DNA of 64,000 nucleotides from Candidatus Endomicrobiellum trichonymphae (GCF_002355835.1 NZ_AP017459.1:62001-126000); one strand, 5' to 3'. Shown: positions 12,016 to 21,187, counted from the first letter of the stretch. Translations and numbers: made by a program. Notes: generated by a model not told the origin, from the sequence alone.

Positions 12016-12168
12016 ATTAAACTGCCGTTAAATTGAGTTGATAAAAGAAATATAAAAATGATACAATTCAAACGCATTAAGTTTTAATGAGACGGCAAAC
12101 AGCTAAACAAGAAACTTGATAAAACAACCTGCATATCAGATAGCGGTTTTATTTTAAGGCGGAATATA

Positions 12169-13881
12169 ATGAGTAGTTTTTCAGATAAAGCTAGTTTTAT
12201 TTGGAGCGTCGCGGGCTTACTAAGAGGTAATTTCAAGCCAAGCGAATACGGCAGAGTTATTCTGCCGTTTACAGTTTTGAGACGTTTTGACTGCGTTTTA
12301 GCGCCGCATAAAGATAGGATTTTAGAAATCAACAAAACTCTTACCGTAACAAATAAAGCTCCGGTATTTAAACGCTATACCGGATATGATTACTATAATA
12401 TCAGCAAGTTTAATTTTGAAAAATTGCGCGATGATAGCAACGCTGTTGAAACCAATTTAAGAGATTATATTAACGGTTTTTCAGATGATATAAGAGCAAT
12501 ACTTGATAGTTTTGAAATAGGAATAACAATTGAACGGCTTAAAAAAGCAAATTTACTTTATTTAATAGTTCAGAAGTTTGCCGAGTTGGGTTTAGATGAA
12601 AAATCCATAGATAATTTAACGATGGGATATATGTTTGAAGAACTCATTCGCAGATTCTCAGAACAGTCTAATGAAACAGCCGGCGAACATTTTACTCCAA
12701 GGGAAGTTATTGAGTTAATGGTTGGTCTTCTTTTAGAAGAAGATGGCGATATTCTTAATACTGAAGGTAAAGTAATAAAAGTTTATGATCCTGCCTGCGG
12801 AACAGGAGGTATGCTGGCTGTCGCTCAAAAAACCCTGCAAGAGTACAACAGTAAAATAAAAGTTATTCCTTTCGGTCAAGAACTCAATCCGGAAACTTAT
12901 GCGATATGCAAGTCAGATATGATTATAAAAGGCAACAGTCAGGCTGGGATCGTGCTTGGAAACAGCTTCTCTGAAGACGGATTTAAAGATGAAAAATTTG
13001 ATTATATGCTTTCTAATCCGCCGTTCGGCGTGGAGTGGAAAAAAGTACAAAGTTTTATTTTAGACGAGGCAGAAAAACAAGGATTTAACGGACGCTTCGG
13101 CGCAGGTACGCCGAGAATATCAGATGGTTCATTGCTTTTTCTGCAAAATATGATTTCAAAAATGATTCCGCAGAAAGACGGTGGTAGCAGAATAGCAATA
13201 GTTTTTAACGGTTCCCCGTTGTTTACAGGCGACGCTGGCAGCGGAGAAAATGAAATAAGAAAGTGGATAATAGAAAATGATTTTCTTGAAGCTGTTATAG
13301 GACTTCCTGACCAGCTTTTTTACAATACCGGCATTGCTACATATATATGGATTTTAAGCAACCGTAAATCAGATCGCAGAAAAGGCAAAATCCGCTTAGT
13401 TAACGGAGTATCTTTTTTTGAGAAAATGCGCAAATCTCTTGGCAATAAACGCAATGAAATAAGCGATAAAAGCAGAAATGCTTTAGTCAATTTATATTCA
13501 ATGTATGAATCTGACGAAAATTATATTGATTTTGATAACAGCGATTTCGGTTATAAAAAAATTACTATTGATCGTCCCTTGTATGATAAAGATGGAAAGC
13601 CTGAACTTGACAAGAAAGGCAATAAAAAACCAAATGCGGAATTAAGAGATACAGAAACAGTGCCGTTAAAAGAAGATGTAAATGAATATTTTAAACGCGA
13701 AGTTTTGCCGTATGTGCCTGATGCATGGATTGATGAGAGTAAGACAAAGACAGGCTACAAAATTCCTTTTACAAGATGTTTTTATAAGGTTGTTCCGCTG
13801 CGTTCAAGTCAAGAAATTATGAAAGAAATAGAATGTCTTAAAAAAGATATTGACGAGGCTTTTCAGGAGCTTATTAAATAA
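12169..13881 (+). CDS. hsdM: Type I restriction-modification methyltransferase subunit HsdM
   Basis: N6-adenine methyltransferase subunit of a type I restriction-modification enzyme. At 570 residues it has an N-terminal helical HsdM domain, the SAM-binding motif DPACGTGG (207-214) and the catalytic motif NPPFG (283-287), all in one uninterrupted frame. A segment GEHFTPREVIELM just before motif I is typical of HsdM. A GGCGGAA sequence lies upstream of ATG 12169. Its last base is shared with hsdS, so the three genes form one operon. With HsdS alone it would methylate host DNA, and with HsdR it makes the nuclease complex. It reads as functional. Confidence 0.95.
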   Translation: MSSFSDKASFIWSVAGLLRGNFKPSEYGRVILPFTVLRRFDCVLAPHKDRILEINKTLTVTNKAPVFKRYTGYDYYNISKFNFEKLRDDSNAVETNLRDYINGFSDDIRAILDSFEIGITIERLKKANLLYLIVQKFAELGLDEKSIDNLTMGYMFEELIRRFSEQSNETAGEHFTPREVIELMVGLLLEEDGDILNTEGKVIKVYDPACGTGGMLAVAQKTLQEYNSKIKVIPFGQELNPETYAICKSDMIIKGNSQAGIVLGNSFSEDGFKDEKFDYMLSNPPFGVEWKKVQSFILDEAEKQGFNGRFGAGTPRISDGSLLFLQNMISKMIPQKDGGSRIAIVFNGSPLFTGDAGSGENEIRKWIIENDFLEAVIGLPDQLFYNTGIATYIWILSNRKSDRRKGKIRLVNGVSFFEKMRKSLGNKRNEISDKSRNALVNLYSMYESDENYIDFDNSDFGYKKITIDRPLYDKDGKPELDKKGNKKPNAELRDTETVPLKEDVNEYFKREVLPYVPDAWIDESKTKTGYKIPFTRCFYKVVPLRSSQEIMKEIECLKKDIDEAFQELIK

Positions 13882-14525
13882 TGGAATTATATTCAAAATA
13901 TAAACCCAGCGGGATTGAATGGATAGGCGATATTCCGGTGGACTGGGAAATTAAAAAATTGAAATACATAGCTGAACTGGATAAAGAAAATCTAGCCGAG
14001 AAAACAGACCCCGATTATAAATTTGAATACATAGATATTGGAAGCGTTTCTAATGGAAGAATTGATAAAACAACAGAGATGATATTTAAAGAGAGTCCTT
14101 CAAGTGCAAGGATGGTTGTAAAAAAAGGGGATATTATTGTTTCAACTGTAAGGACTTATCTAAGAGCAATAGCGTATATTGAAAAACACGATAAATATAT
14201 ATGTTCCACAGGGTTTTGTGTACTTACTCCTAAAGATATAGATTCAAAATACTTATACTTCTACTGCATGAGTGAATTTTTTGTTCAAGAAATTAGCAGA
14301 AATTCCGTAGGTGTTACTTATCCCGCGATTAGTTCTTATGCCGTTGGAAGAGTGTACATACTAATTCCGCCGCTTGAAAAGCAAAAAGAAATAGCAAACC
14401 TTCTTGACGATAAAACAGAAAAAATTGACAATCTTATTGAGAATATAACAAAGCAGATAAAAAAATTACAAGAGTACCGCAAAAGTATTATCGGCGAAGC
14501 GGTTACAGGAAAGGCAGCTATATAG
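13881..14525 (+). CDS. hsdS: Type I specificity subunit HsdS, half-length (one target-recognition domain)
   Basis: DNA-recognition subunit. Standard HsdS has about 400 residues with two target-recognition domains and two conserved helices. This one has 214, with a single domain and one C-terminal helix (near EKQKEIANLLDDKTEKID). It begins with the usual lead-in PSGIEWIGDIPVDWEIKKLK. No second half is present, because hsdR starts at the hsdS stop codon. Half-length subunits of other type I systems are known to act as dimers and to recognise palindromic split sites. That would apply here if the protein is active. No internal lesion is visible, so truncation by fusion or deletion must have been clean or ancestral. 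Confidence 0.88.
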   Translation: MELYSKYKPSGIEWIGDIPVDWEIKKLKYIAELDKENLAEKTDPDYKFEYIDIGSVSNGRIDKTTEMIFKESPSSARMVVKKGDIIVSTVRTYLRAIAYIEKHDKYICSTGFCVLTPKDIDSKYLYFYCMSEFFVQEISRNSVGVTYPAISSYAVGRVYILIPPLEKQKEIANLLDDKTEKIDNLIENITKQIKKLQEYRKSIIGEAVTGKAAI

Positions 14526-17500
14526 TGCCTATAAAAACAAAAGAAATAACTTTTGAAAATGAAATAGAAAATATTCTGCTTAAAAACGGATATATTAAAG
14601 GCAATCCTGCGGATTATGATAAAAAATATGCCTTAGATACTGCTCTGCTTTTTAAATTTTTGCAAAACAGCCAGTCGAAAGAATGGGGAAAACTTGTAAA
14701 TAAATACGGAGATGGTGCTGAAAAAAGTTTTTTAAGACGACTTGGCAGAGAACTGGAATCCAAAGGTATGTTATACCTCTTACGTAACGGTATTATAGAT
14801 ACTCCGGCAAAATTTGAGCTTTGTTTCTTTGAACCTGCAAGTAATATGAACGAGACAGATATTGAACATTACAAAAAAAATATTTTATCGATTACAAGGC
14901 AGGTACATTACAGTCTTAAAAGTGAAAACTCTATAGATATTGTGATATTTATTAACGGCTTGCCTGTTTCTACAATAGAACTTAAAAACCCTGTTGCCGG
15001 CCAGACTGTAGGAAATGCAAAAAAACAGTATAAATATGACAGAGATCCGAGAGAGTTGTTATTAAGTTTTAAAACAAGATGTCTTGTCCATTTTGCAGTA
15101 GATACTGATGAAATTTACATGACGACTAAACTTTGCGGCGCAGATACATATTTTCTGCCGTTTAATAAAGGCGACGGACATGGAAAAGGCAACCCTTTAA
15201 ACTCTCGCGGTTATAGAACGTCTTATCTATGGGAAGACGTTCTGCAAAAAGACAGTCTGCTCGATATTATACGCCGCTTTATACATTTAGAAGTTAAAGA
15301 TAAAAAAGAAAATATTATTTTCCCGCGTTATCATCAATTAGACGCAGTCAGAAAACTTATTGCAGATGTTAAAGCAAACGGTTCAGGTAAAAATTATCTT
15401 ATACAGCATAGCGCGGGAAGCGGTAAATCAAACTCTATAGCATGGCTTGCGCATCATCTGCAAAACCTGCATGATACTGATGATAAAATTATATTCAACA
15501 GTGTTGTTGTAGTTACAGATCGAAAAGTGTTAGACCGTGAGCTTCAAGATACCATATACCAGTTTGAGCATATAGACGGCGTTGTTGCTAAAATTGATGT
15601 TAATTCTAAACAGCTTGCTGAAGCTTTAAAAACAGGTAGGAAAATTATAATAACCACTTTGCAGAAATTTCCTTTTGTGCTTGAAGAAGTAAAGGATTTA
15701 AGAGGATTAAAAGGAAAACGCTTTGCTGTTATTATTGACGAGGCGCACTCTTCCCAAACCGGGGGCGGATCCAGTAGTAAGCTGAAAGCCGTGCTGGGCG
15801 ACGATACGGCAGGTCTGTCTGAATGCGAAAAGCTGCAGAAAACAGCAGATGAGGAAGCCAAAGAAGAAAAAAATATTCCTGACAGCGAAGATATTATCAG
15901 AAAAGAAATGAAAACGCACGGTAGACTAAAAAACCTTTCCTTTTTTGCCTTTACCGCAACGCCGAAACCTGCAACGATTGAAATGTTCGGCAATAAGGGA
16001 GACGACGGCAAGCCGAAAGCATTTCATTTGTATAGTATGAGACAGGCGGTAGAAGAAGGATTTATTTTAGACGTGCTTAAAAATTATATGACATATACAA
16101 CATACTTCCGGCTAGGTAAAGCCATAGCGAATGATCCAAGATATGATAAAAGTAGAGCCAACAAAGCGCTTGGTAAATTTCTAAGTTTGCATCCTCACAA
16201 TTTAGCTCAAAAAACACAGATAATGGTGGAGCATTTTCGTTCCGTTACTAAAAATAAAATATGTGGAAAAGCAAAAGCTATGGTTGTGACGAGTTCAAGA
16301 CTCCATGCTGTCCGCTATTATTTTGAGTTTAAAAAATATATTAAGAAAATGGGATATCAAAAAGAGCTTAGAGTTTTGGTAGCATTTTCAGGAACAGTAA
16401 GTGACGAGGGAAAAGAGTCTACTGAGCAAAAATTAAATAATATAAAGGAAACAGAACTTAAAGAAAAATTTAAAGGAACTGACTATCAGATATTATTGGT
16501 TGCTGAGAAATATCAAACAGGTTATGATGAACCTTTACTGCATACAATGTTTATTGATAAAAAACTCGGCGGAGTTAAAGCGGTTCAAACGCTGTCCAGA
16601 TTAAACCGCATCTGTCCCGGCAAAGAGGATACTTTTATATTAGATTTTGTAAACAGCGCAGAAGATATAAAAAAATCTTTTAAACCGTATTACAAAGCCG
16701 CCGATATAGAAGAAACTACAGATGCTAATATAGTTTATGATATTAAATCGAAACTCGATGAATTTAGAATATATTGGGACACGGAAATTGAGAATTTTGC
16801 CAATGTTTTTTTTAAACCGTCAAAGAAACAGGAGAATTTAGATTTTTCTATACTCAACAGTTATATTGATCCGGCTGTCGACAGATATGAAGGCAAAAAT
16901 GAAGAAGAACAGGAAGAGTTTAAATCAAATCTTACAAAATTTGTACGCGCCTATTCATTCATAAGCAATATAATAAAATTAGATGATGTAAAAATGCATA
17001 AATTTTTTGCTTATTCTAAATATTTATTGAGAAAACTTCCAAAAGACAAAAGAGATGAAGTTAATCTTAATGATGAAATAACATTGCAGTATTATAGAGT
17101 ACAAAAGATTTTTGAAGGAAGCATTATTTTAGAAGAAGAAAACAATCCGCTCAAAAACTATAAATATGTCAGTAAGGTTGATACAAAATATGAAACGGCT
17201 TCATTATCGGAACTGATAGAAAAACTTAACGAACGTTTTGGAACAGATTTTACAGTGATGGATAAAGTGTTGCAGCAATTTATAGCTGATATGGAAAAAG
17301 ATGAAAATTTACGCAAGCAAGCAATGAATAATTCTAAAGAGCATTTTAAATTTCCGTTTAATGATGCTTTTATGACTATTGTTGTTGACCGTATGGTGCA
17401 GAATAAAGAATTTTGTGAACGAATACTTGATGATGAGAAATTTGGTAAAACTGTTAAAGAACTTCTGTCAGGTTATATGTACGATAGATTGAGAAAGACA

Positions 17501-17530
17501 GATTCCGTAAAAATTGAACTAGATAATTGA
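14525..17530 (+). CDS. hsdR: Type I restriction endonuclease subunit HsdR
   Basis: Motor and nuclease subunit, 1,001 residues and uninterrupted. The N-terminal nuclease core has Asp in SIDIVIF (about 138) and ELK (152-154). Helicase motifs follow: Walker A AGSGKS (297-302), the DEAH box IIDEAHS near 405, TATP soon after, and the QTLSRLNR motif. The start is a GTG at 14525 overlapping the hsdS stop codon, so it is translationally coupled. All motifs needed for ATP-driven translocation and cleavage are present, making this the one defence system in the window with no visible damage. Confidence 0.95.
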   Translation: MPIKTKEITFENEIENILLKNGYIKGNPADYDKKYALDTALLFKFLQNSQSKEWGKLVNKYGDGAEKSFLRRLGRELESKGMLYLLRNGIIDTPAKFELCFFEPASNMNETDIEHYKKNILSITRQVHYSLKSENSIDIVIFINGLPVSTIELKNPVAGQTVGNAKKQYKYDRDPRELLLSFKTRCLVHFAVDTDEIYMTTKLCGADTYFLPFNKGDGHGKGNPLNSRGYRTSYLWEDVLQKDSLLDIIRRFIHLEVKDKKENIIFPRYHQLDAVRKLIADVKANGSGKNYLIQHSAGSGKSNSIAWLAHHLQNLHDTDDKIIFNSVVVVTDRKVLDRELQDTIYQFEHIDGVVAKIDVNSKQLAEALKTGRKIIITTLQKFPFVLEEVKDLRGLKGKRFAVIIDEAHSSQTGGGSSSKLKAVLGDDTAGLSECEKLQKTADEEAKEEKNIPDSEDIIRKEMKTHGRLKNLSFFAFTATPKPATIEMFGNKGDDGKPKAFHLYSMRQAVEEGFILDVLKNYMTYTTYFRLGKAIANDPRYDKSRANKALGKFLSLHPHNLAQKTQIMVEHFRSVTKNKICGKAKAMVVTSSRLHAVRYYFEFKKYIKKMGYQKELRVLVAFSGTVSDEGKESTEQKLNNIKETELKEKFKGTDYQILLVAEKYQTGYDEPLLHTMFIDKKLGGVKAVQTLSRLNRICPGKEDTFILDFVNSAEDIKKSFKPYYKAADIEETTDANIVYDIKSKLDEFRIYWDTEIENFANVFFKPSKKQENLDFSILNSYIDPAVDRYEGKNEEEQEEFKSNLTKFVRAYSFISNIIKLDDVKMHKFFAYSKYLLRKLPKDKRDEVNLNDEITLQYYRVQKIFEGSIILEEENNPLKNYKYVSKVDTKYETASLSELIEKLNERFGTDFTVMDKVLQQFIADMEKDENLRKQAMNNSKEHFKFPFNDAFMTIVVDRMVQNKEFCERILDDEKFGKTVKELLSGYMYDRLRKTDSVKIELDN

Positions 17531-17629
17531 AGTAAATTTTATGTATGATAATTCCTGTTTTTTATAAATTTAAATAACTCTTGGTGTCGCTTCATTATAA
17601 TAACAAAATAAGAAAATTAAAGGATTTTT

Positions 17630-18026
17630 ATCTCAAAAAAACGTGTATTTATTAGTTTTGATTACGATAATGACTTAGCATTAAAAAATTTATTAGTAGG
17701 ACAAGCAGCTCATCCAGACTCTCCTTTTGAAATAGCAGACTTCTCAATAAAAGAACAATTAGAGGACTGTTGGTTAGAAAAAGCTGAAAAAAATAAGAAT
17801 GTGTAATGTTGTAATTGTGATATGCGGGGAATATACAAATAGGGCAACTGGAGTTGGAAAAAAACTTTCTGTAACAAAAAAGTTGGGAATGCCTTATTTT
17901 CTCTTGTATGGATATTCATATAAAAACTGCATTAAACCGATTTCAGCAGATAACAATGATAAAATGTATAAATGGACATGGGATAATTTAAAAGCGCTTC
18001 TAAACGGAGAAAGACGATATGAATAA
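17630..18026 (+). pseudogene. TIR-domain protein (ThsB/DUF1863-like), start codon lost and frameshifted
   Basis: The N-terminal part reads KKRVFISFDYDNDLALKNLL and PFEIADFSIKEQLED, the signature of TIR-like DUF1863 proteins related to Thoeris ThsB. These cleave NAD to make a signalling nucleotide. An AAAGGA site lies five bases before ATC at 17630 where an ATG is expected. The frame breaks in the A7 run near 17800 and resumes as IRMCNVVIVICGEYTNRATG. The position after GVG that I would expect to carry the catalytic glutamate reads KK. The downstream caspase-like gene overlaps its last eight bases. It is broken in at least two ways. The assignment is by motif recall. Confidence 0.8.
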
Positions 18027-18959
18027 AGCTTTACTTGTGGGATTAACGAATTATCAAAACAATACATTAGATGGTACAATAACTGATGTTAATTGTTTAG
18101 AAAAAATTCTGTCACGACATTATGATGATACAAAGAATTTTGACTGCGACAAGATAATAAAAGTATCAACTAGAAAAGAACTAAGAAAAAAATTAATAGA
18201 ATTTTTTTTCAAAACCTGAGGATACTTTATTTTTTCACTTTTCAGGTCATGGTCTAGTTTGTGCTAGTGAAGGATATTTAGTAACGACAGATGCAGAAGA
18301 GTATGATTGGGGTATTTCTGTTAGAGAACTGTTGTCTTTAGCAAATAGTGCTGAAGCAAAAAATATTTTAATTACCTTAGATTGCTGCTATAGTGGAAAA
18401 TGTGGCACTATTACAGATTTTGGTTCTAATAAGAGTGTTCTTTTATCTGAAGGCATATCTATAATTACAGCAAGCACAGAAAAACAGTCATCTATGGAAG
18501 AGGTCGATGGAAATGGAATGGGAATTTTTTCTTCTTTATTATGTGAAGCTTTAGATGGTGCTGCTGCAGATATACTTGGAAATGTATCTATTCCATCAAT
18601 ATATTCACATATAGAGCAAGCATTTAATGCTTGGGAGCAAAGAATCAAATTTGACTTCTTCTTGTGTTATTAGAAAAGCAAAACCTAAAATTGACGTTAA
18701 TATTCTAAGAAAAATAACAGAACTTTTTAAATTACCTGCAGAGGATTTAAAGTTATCACCCGAATATGAGTCCGAAAATCCCAAACGTGATGATAAGAAA
18801 GTGAAAGATTTTGAAATTTTAAAAAAATTTTGCAATATAGGTTTAGTTGAGCCTGTTGAGGCAGATGACATGTATTTTGTAGCTATGGAAAATAAATTCT
18901 GTAGGTTGACTGCTTTAGGAAAATATTATTGGCGTTTAGTGAGTGAAGGGGAAATATAA
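18019..18959 (+). pseudogene. Caspase-like (C14) protease partner of the TIR gene, two frameshifts
   Basis: The start MNKALLVGLTNYQ is the usual first strand of bacterial caspase-like proteins. The catalytic histidine lies in FHFSGHG and the cysteine in LDCCYSG, so the dyad survives. The frame breaks in a T8 run near 18205 and again near 18635. The last frame encodes about 100 residues that form a separate C-terminal domain, beginning SCVIRKAKPKI. ATG 18019 overlaps the TIR stop region, showing a two-gene operon. A TIR enzyme next to a caspase-like protease is the arrangement I recall for type IV Thoeris, in which a TIR-made cyclic ADP-ribose isomer activates the protease. Function is inferred from this. 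Confidence 0.82.
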
Positions 18960-19083
18960 ATTATTCCCTGCAGTTCGAACCAGAAGTTCTCATTGATATA
19001 TACAATTTCTATAAATTTGTGTGTAAAATGATATAAACGAATTCCTATAAAACTACTTTGTTGTTGCCGAGACTAGTTAAAAA

Positions 19084-19791
19084 TTACTTATTGTATTTTT
19101 TTAAATAGTTATCAATTTCACCTCTTAACTCAATGCCGGCACGTTCGAAACAGCCAAGTAAATCTTTATATGTGTCTTTGTCGTTTAAAAAATCCCAAAA
19201 CTCATCAGCTACTTTTAGTTCATTGGAATATCTAGCATCCCGGCAATTGTCCAGCGAACATACGGTTTTGGATCATAAGGATTGTAGGGGATTGCTATTA
19301 ATGTGTTTACCTTTGCTTTTGGATTTTCCGCAAATATTGTTGCAATCCATTCTAATAACGTTCTTTTAAATTCTTTGAAGCCGCCTTTATTGGGGTTTGC
19401 CGTTTTAATATCAAATAAAAATTTTTCACCATCTGCTTTTTCAAGAAAGATATCTACTTCAGTAAGCTTTACTTTATGCATTTTACCTTTTTGACTTACT
19501 TTTCTTATTCTTTCCGCTTTATCATTTTTATTCGGTTTAATATTTGCAGCAGAAATATTATCAATGATATTTTGTATTTCCATTTGAGAACCTTCACTTA
19601 TCTGTGTTCCAGCGTCTTATCTGTTTATCAGTTATCTTAAAATTGGATTTTGCCAGCTCATCAAGCGCAACCGGCTCAAATACAGCAGTTCCAAAATTTG
19701 TATTTAAAGAATGTATAAAAGAAAATAATGCCATTCTATCTTTGCCCAGCAGTCTTGTATGAAACGGCATAAAAGTATTCGCAATTTTCAT
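19084..19791 (-). pseudogene. TdeIII-like type II restriction endonuclease, two frameshifts
   Basis: Three pieces read in order on the minus strand. The N-terminus (19791-19594) reads MKIANTFMPFHTRLLGKDRM. The middle (to 19215) has the likely nuclease core: Glu-Asp region KLTEVDIFL, then FLFDIKTANPNKGGF with a D-x-K pattern, and IPYNPYDPKPYVRW. The end reads LKVADEFWDFL and ends in TAA at 19084. The frame shifts near 19600 and near 19220. Summed length is about 235 residues, normal for this family as I recall it. It follows a truncated methyltransferase on the same strand, the usual restriction-modification arrangement. It is dead as read. Confidence 0.8.
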
Positions 19792-19794
19792 TCC

Positions 19795-20223
19795 AGCTTT
19801 TTGAGCTTCTCTTCCCTGTCCTTTAAACAGAGAACCTATTTCAAGTTCATCTTTTCTTTCAAAATCAAAGCATAAGCGTGCTGTTCATGGTAATCTATAA
19901 GACCGACATAAGGCGGACTTGAGAATATTCCTGAAATTTTTTGCCTGTAATATATCTGCAAAAGATTTTTGTTTTTTAGAAAGCGCTGAAATAATATCAA
20001 TTGTTCTGGCATCTCCTGACAGACAGTAGTGGAGAGTTCCGGTTTTTAATTTTTCAAATTCTTTTATTCTTTTGATTGTATCTTTTGAATAAGTTTTCCA
20101 CCATTTCATAATTGAAAATACTGGTTTACAGATTTTTCCATGTTTAGAACAATAATAAATTTCCGATACAGGTTCTGTCAGCGTCGCCAAATCTGAATGC
20201 GTAGTCGCCCTGCACGAGCGCAT
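19795..20223 (-). pseudogene. Type II DNA methyltransferase, truncated at both ends
   Basis: The surviving part reads RATTHSDLATLTEPV, then KICKPVFSIMKWWKTYSKD, GTLHYCLSGDARTIDI and, after a frame shift near 19930, the catalytic motif SSPPYVGLIDYHEQHAYAL. SPPY is the motif of N4-cytosine/N6-adenine amino-methyltransferases. Another shift lies just after this motif, and the sequence soon runs into the endonuclease start, so the C-terminal part is missing. The N-terminal half is also missing: homology stops at about 20,218, where a plus-strand Panacea gene begins in mid-protein. With the endonuclease also broken, loss of the pair avoids self-restriction (inference). Confidence 0.75.
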
Positions 20224-20489
20224 TGTACGACTTAAAATCAGGGTATTATTACGAACAGATAAAATACTTGCCTAAAAGACCGGCAGATTTATCTGGTTTA
20301 TCAGAGCGTGAAAGAAGACACATTGATGTCACTTTAGATAAATATTCTAATAAATCGGCAAAAGCATTATCAGACCTTTCTCATGAAGATATTCCATGGA
20401 TTTCTGCAAAAGACGGCGAAGTTATTGATTATGAAAGCGTCTTTTACAGGACGGATGCTACTTCTGTTAGATCGTATGAAGCTGATTAA
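20223..20489 (+). pseudogene. Panacea (DUF4065) antitoxin, C-terminal part only
   Basis: The 88 codons match the C-terminal half of Panacea-domain antitoxins: YYYEQIKYLPKRPADLSGLS, then the closing motif LSDLSHEDIPW. The family normally has about 150-190 residues, and here the N-terminal half is absent because the sequence upstream belongs to a methyltransferase on the other strand. The apparent start codon is accidental. The stop overlaps the start of a RelE-like toxin at 20476, the normal order of Panacea toxin-antitoxin pairs. Antitoxin loss is tolerable only because the toxin is also broken. Confidence 0.72.
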
Positions 20490-20855
20490 TTATTCTCAGA
20501 TTTCTGAATTTTACAAAGACTTTAAAAAAACTTCTAAAGAAATTTAGTACATTGGAAGAAGATTTTGAAACTATGAAAAAATCGGCAATAGAGATAATAT
20601 CATCTTAAAAATGTTAAAACTGAAGCTGTCGTGCCAATACAAGGTTTTTGTAGTCCTGATTATCGTTCAATGAAAGTAAGAAAAATGGCATGTAAGTTTT
20701 TAAAAGGTAAAGGCGGCAGAAGCGGTTTAAGGGTTATATATGTTTTTGAACAAAAAGAGAAAAAAGTTACTTTTATAGAAATGTATTACAAATCAGAACA
20801 AGAAAATGAGAATAAAAAAAGACTTTCGGCTTTTATAGAGAAGAATTTTGGATAA
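20476..20855 (+). pseudogene. RelE-like toxin of the Panacea pair, frameshifted
   Basis: It begins MKLINYSQISEFYKDFKK at ATG 20476, inside the end of the antitoxin. The frame shifts in an A-run near 20530 (LLKKFSTLEEDFETMKKS) and again near 20605. The last and longest frame reads VRKMACKFLKGKGGRSGLRV and VTFIEMYYKSE, the typical beta-sheet end of RelE/HigB-type ribosome-dependent mRNA interferases. Total length is about 125 residues. The order antitoxin-toxin with overlapping ends supports a former toxin-antitoxin operon. As read, no toxin can be made. Confidence 0.7.
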
Positions 20856-20969
20856 TATTAAAAACAATATACCAGCCGCTCCAATCAGTTGTCGTCAGAA
20901 ACTGCAGTTTGTTAGGCAGGAATGAGTAAATAGAAAAATAATGTTTTTATAATTTTTTTGCGGTTCTTT

Positions 20970-21104
20970 TTAGTCTTCCTTTAATTTTCGTTTAGCAAAT
21001 TGCAGCAACAGCCACAGTCCGATCGCAGTGGCAATGAGCGCCATAATCATAAAAATAACTACATAAACCAGACATACTAAGGTTATTATTTCCATAATTT
21101 CCAT
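20970..21104 (-). CDS. Small single-span membrane protein (44 aa)
   Basis: ATG 21104 is preceded by a GAGGT site at good spacing. The protein has 44 residues: a short acidic start (MEIMEI), a hydrophobic stretch of about 30 residues (through MIMALIATAIGLWLLLQ) and a basic tail (FAKRKLKED). One membrane span is expected. I do not recognise it. It follows alaS on the opposite side of a short gap, both on the minus strand, so it may sit at the end of the alaS transcript. An intact small gene beside decayed ones suggests real coding, but homologues would be needed to be certain. Confidence 0.55.
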   Translation of the reverse strand: MEIMEIITLVCLVYVVIFMIMALIATAIGLWLLLQFAKRKLKED

Positions 21105-21187
21105 TTTTTTACCTCATATTTAATAAACAACATTAAAACAGTGATGTTCTTTTCTATTTTAGCGAGATGTGTCTAGAAAATTAGTAT

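Noticed and set aside
15544-16011. Minus-strand frame inside hsdR
   Set aside because: The plus-strand HsdR frame has all helicase motifs here; the minus frame is antisense noise.
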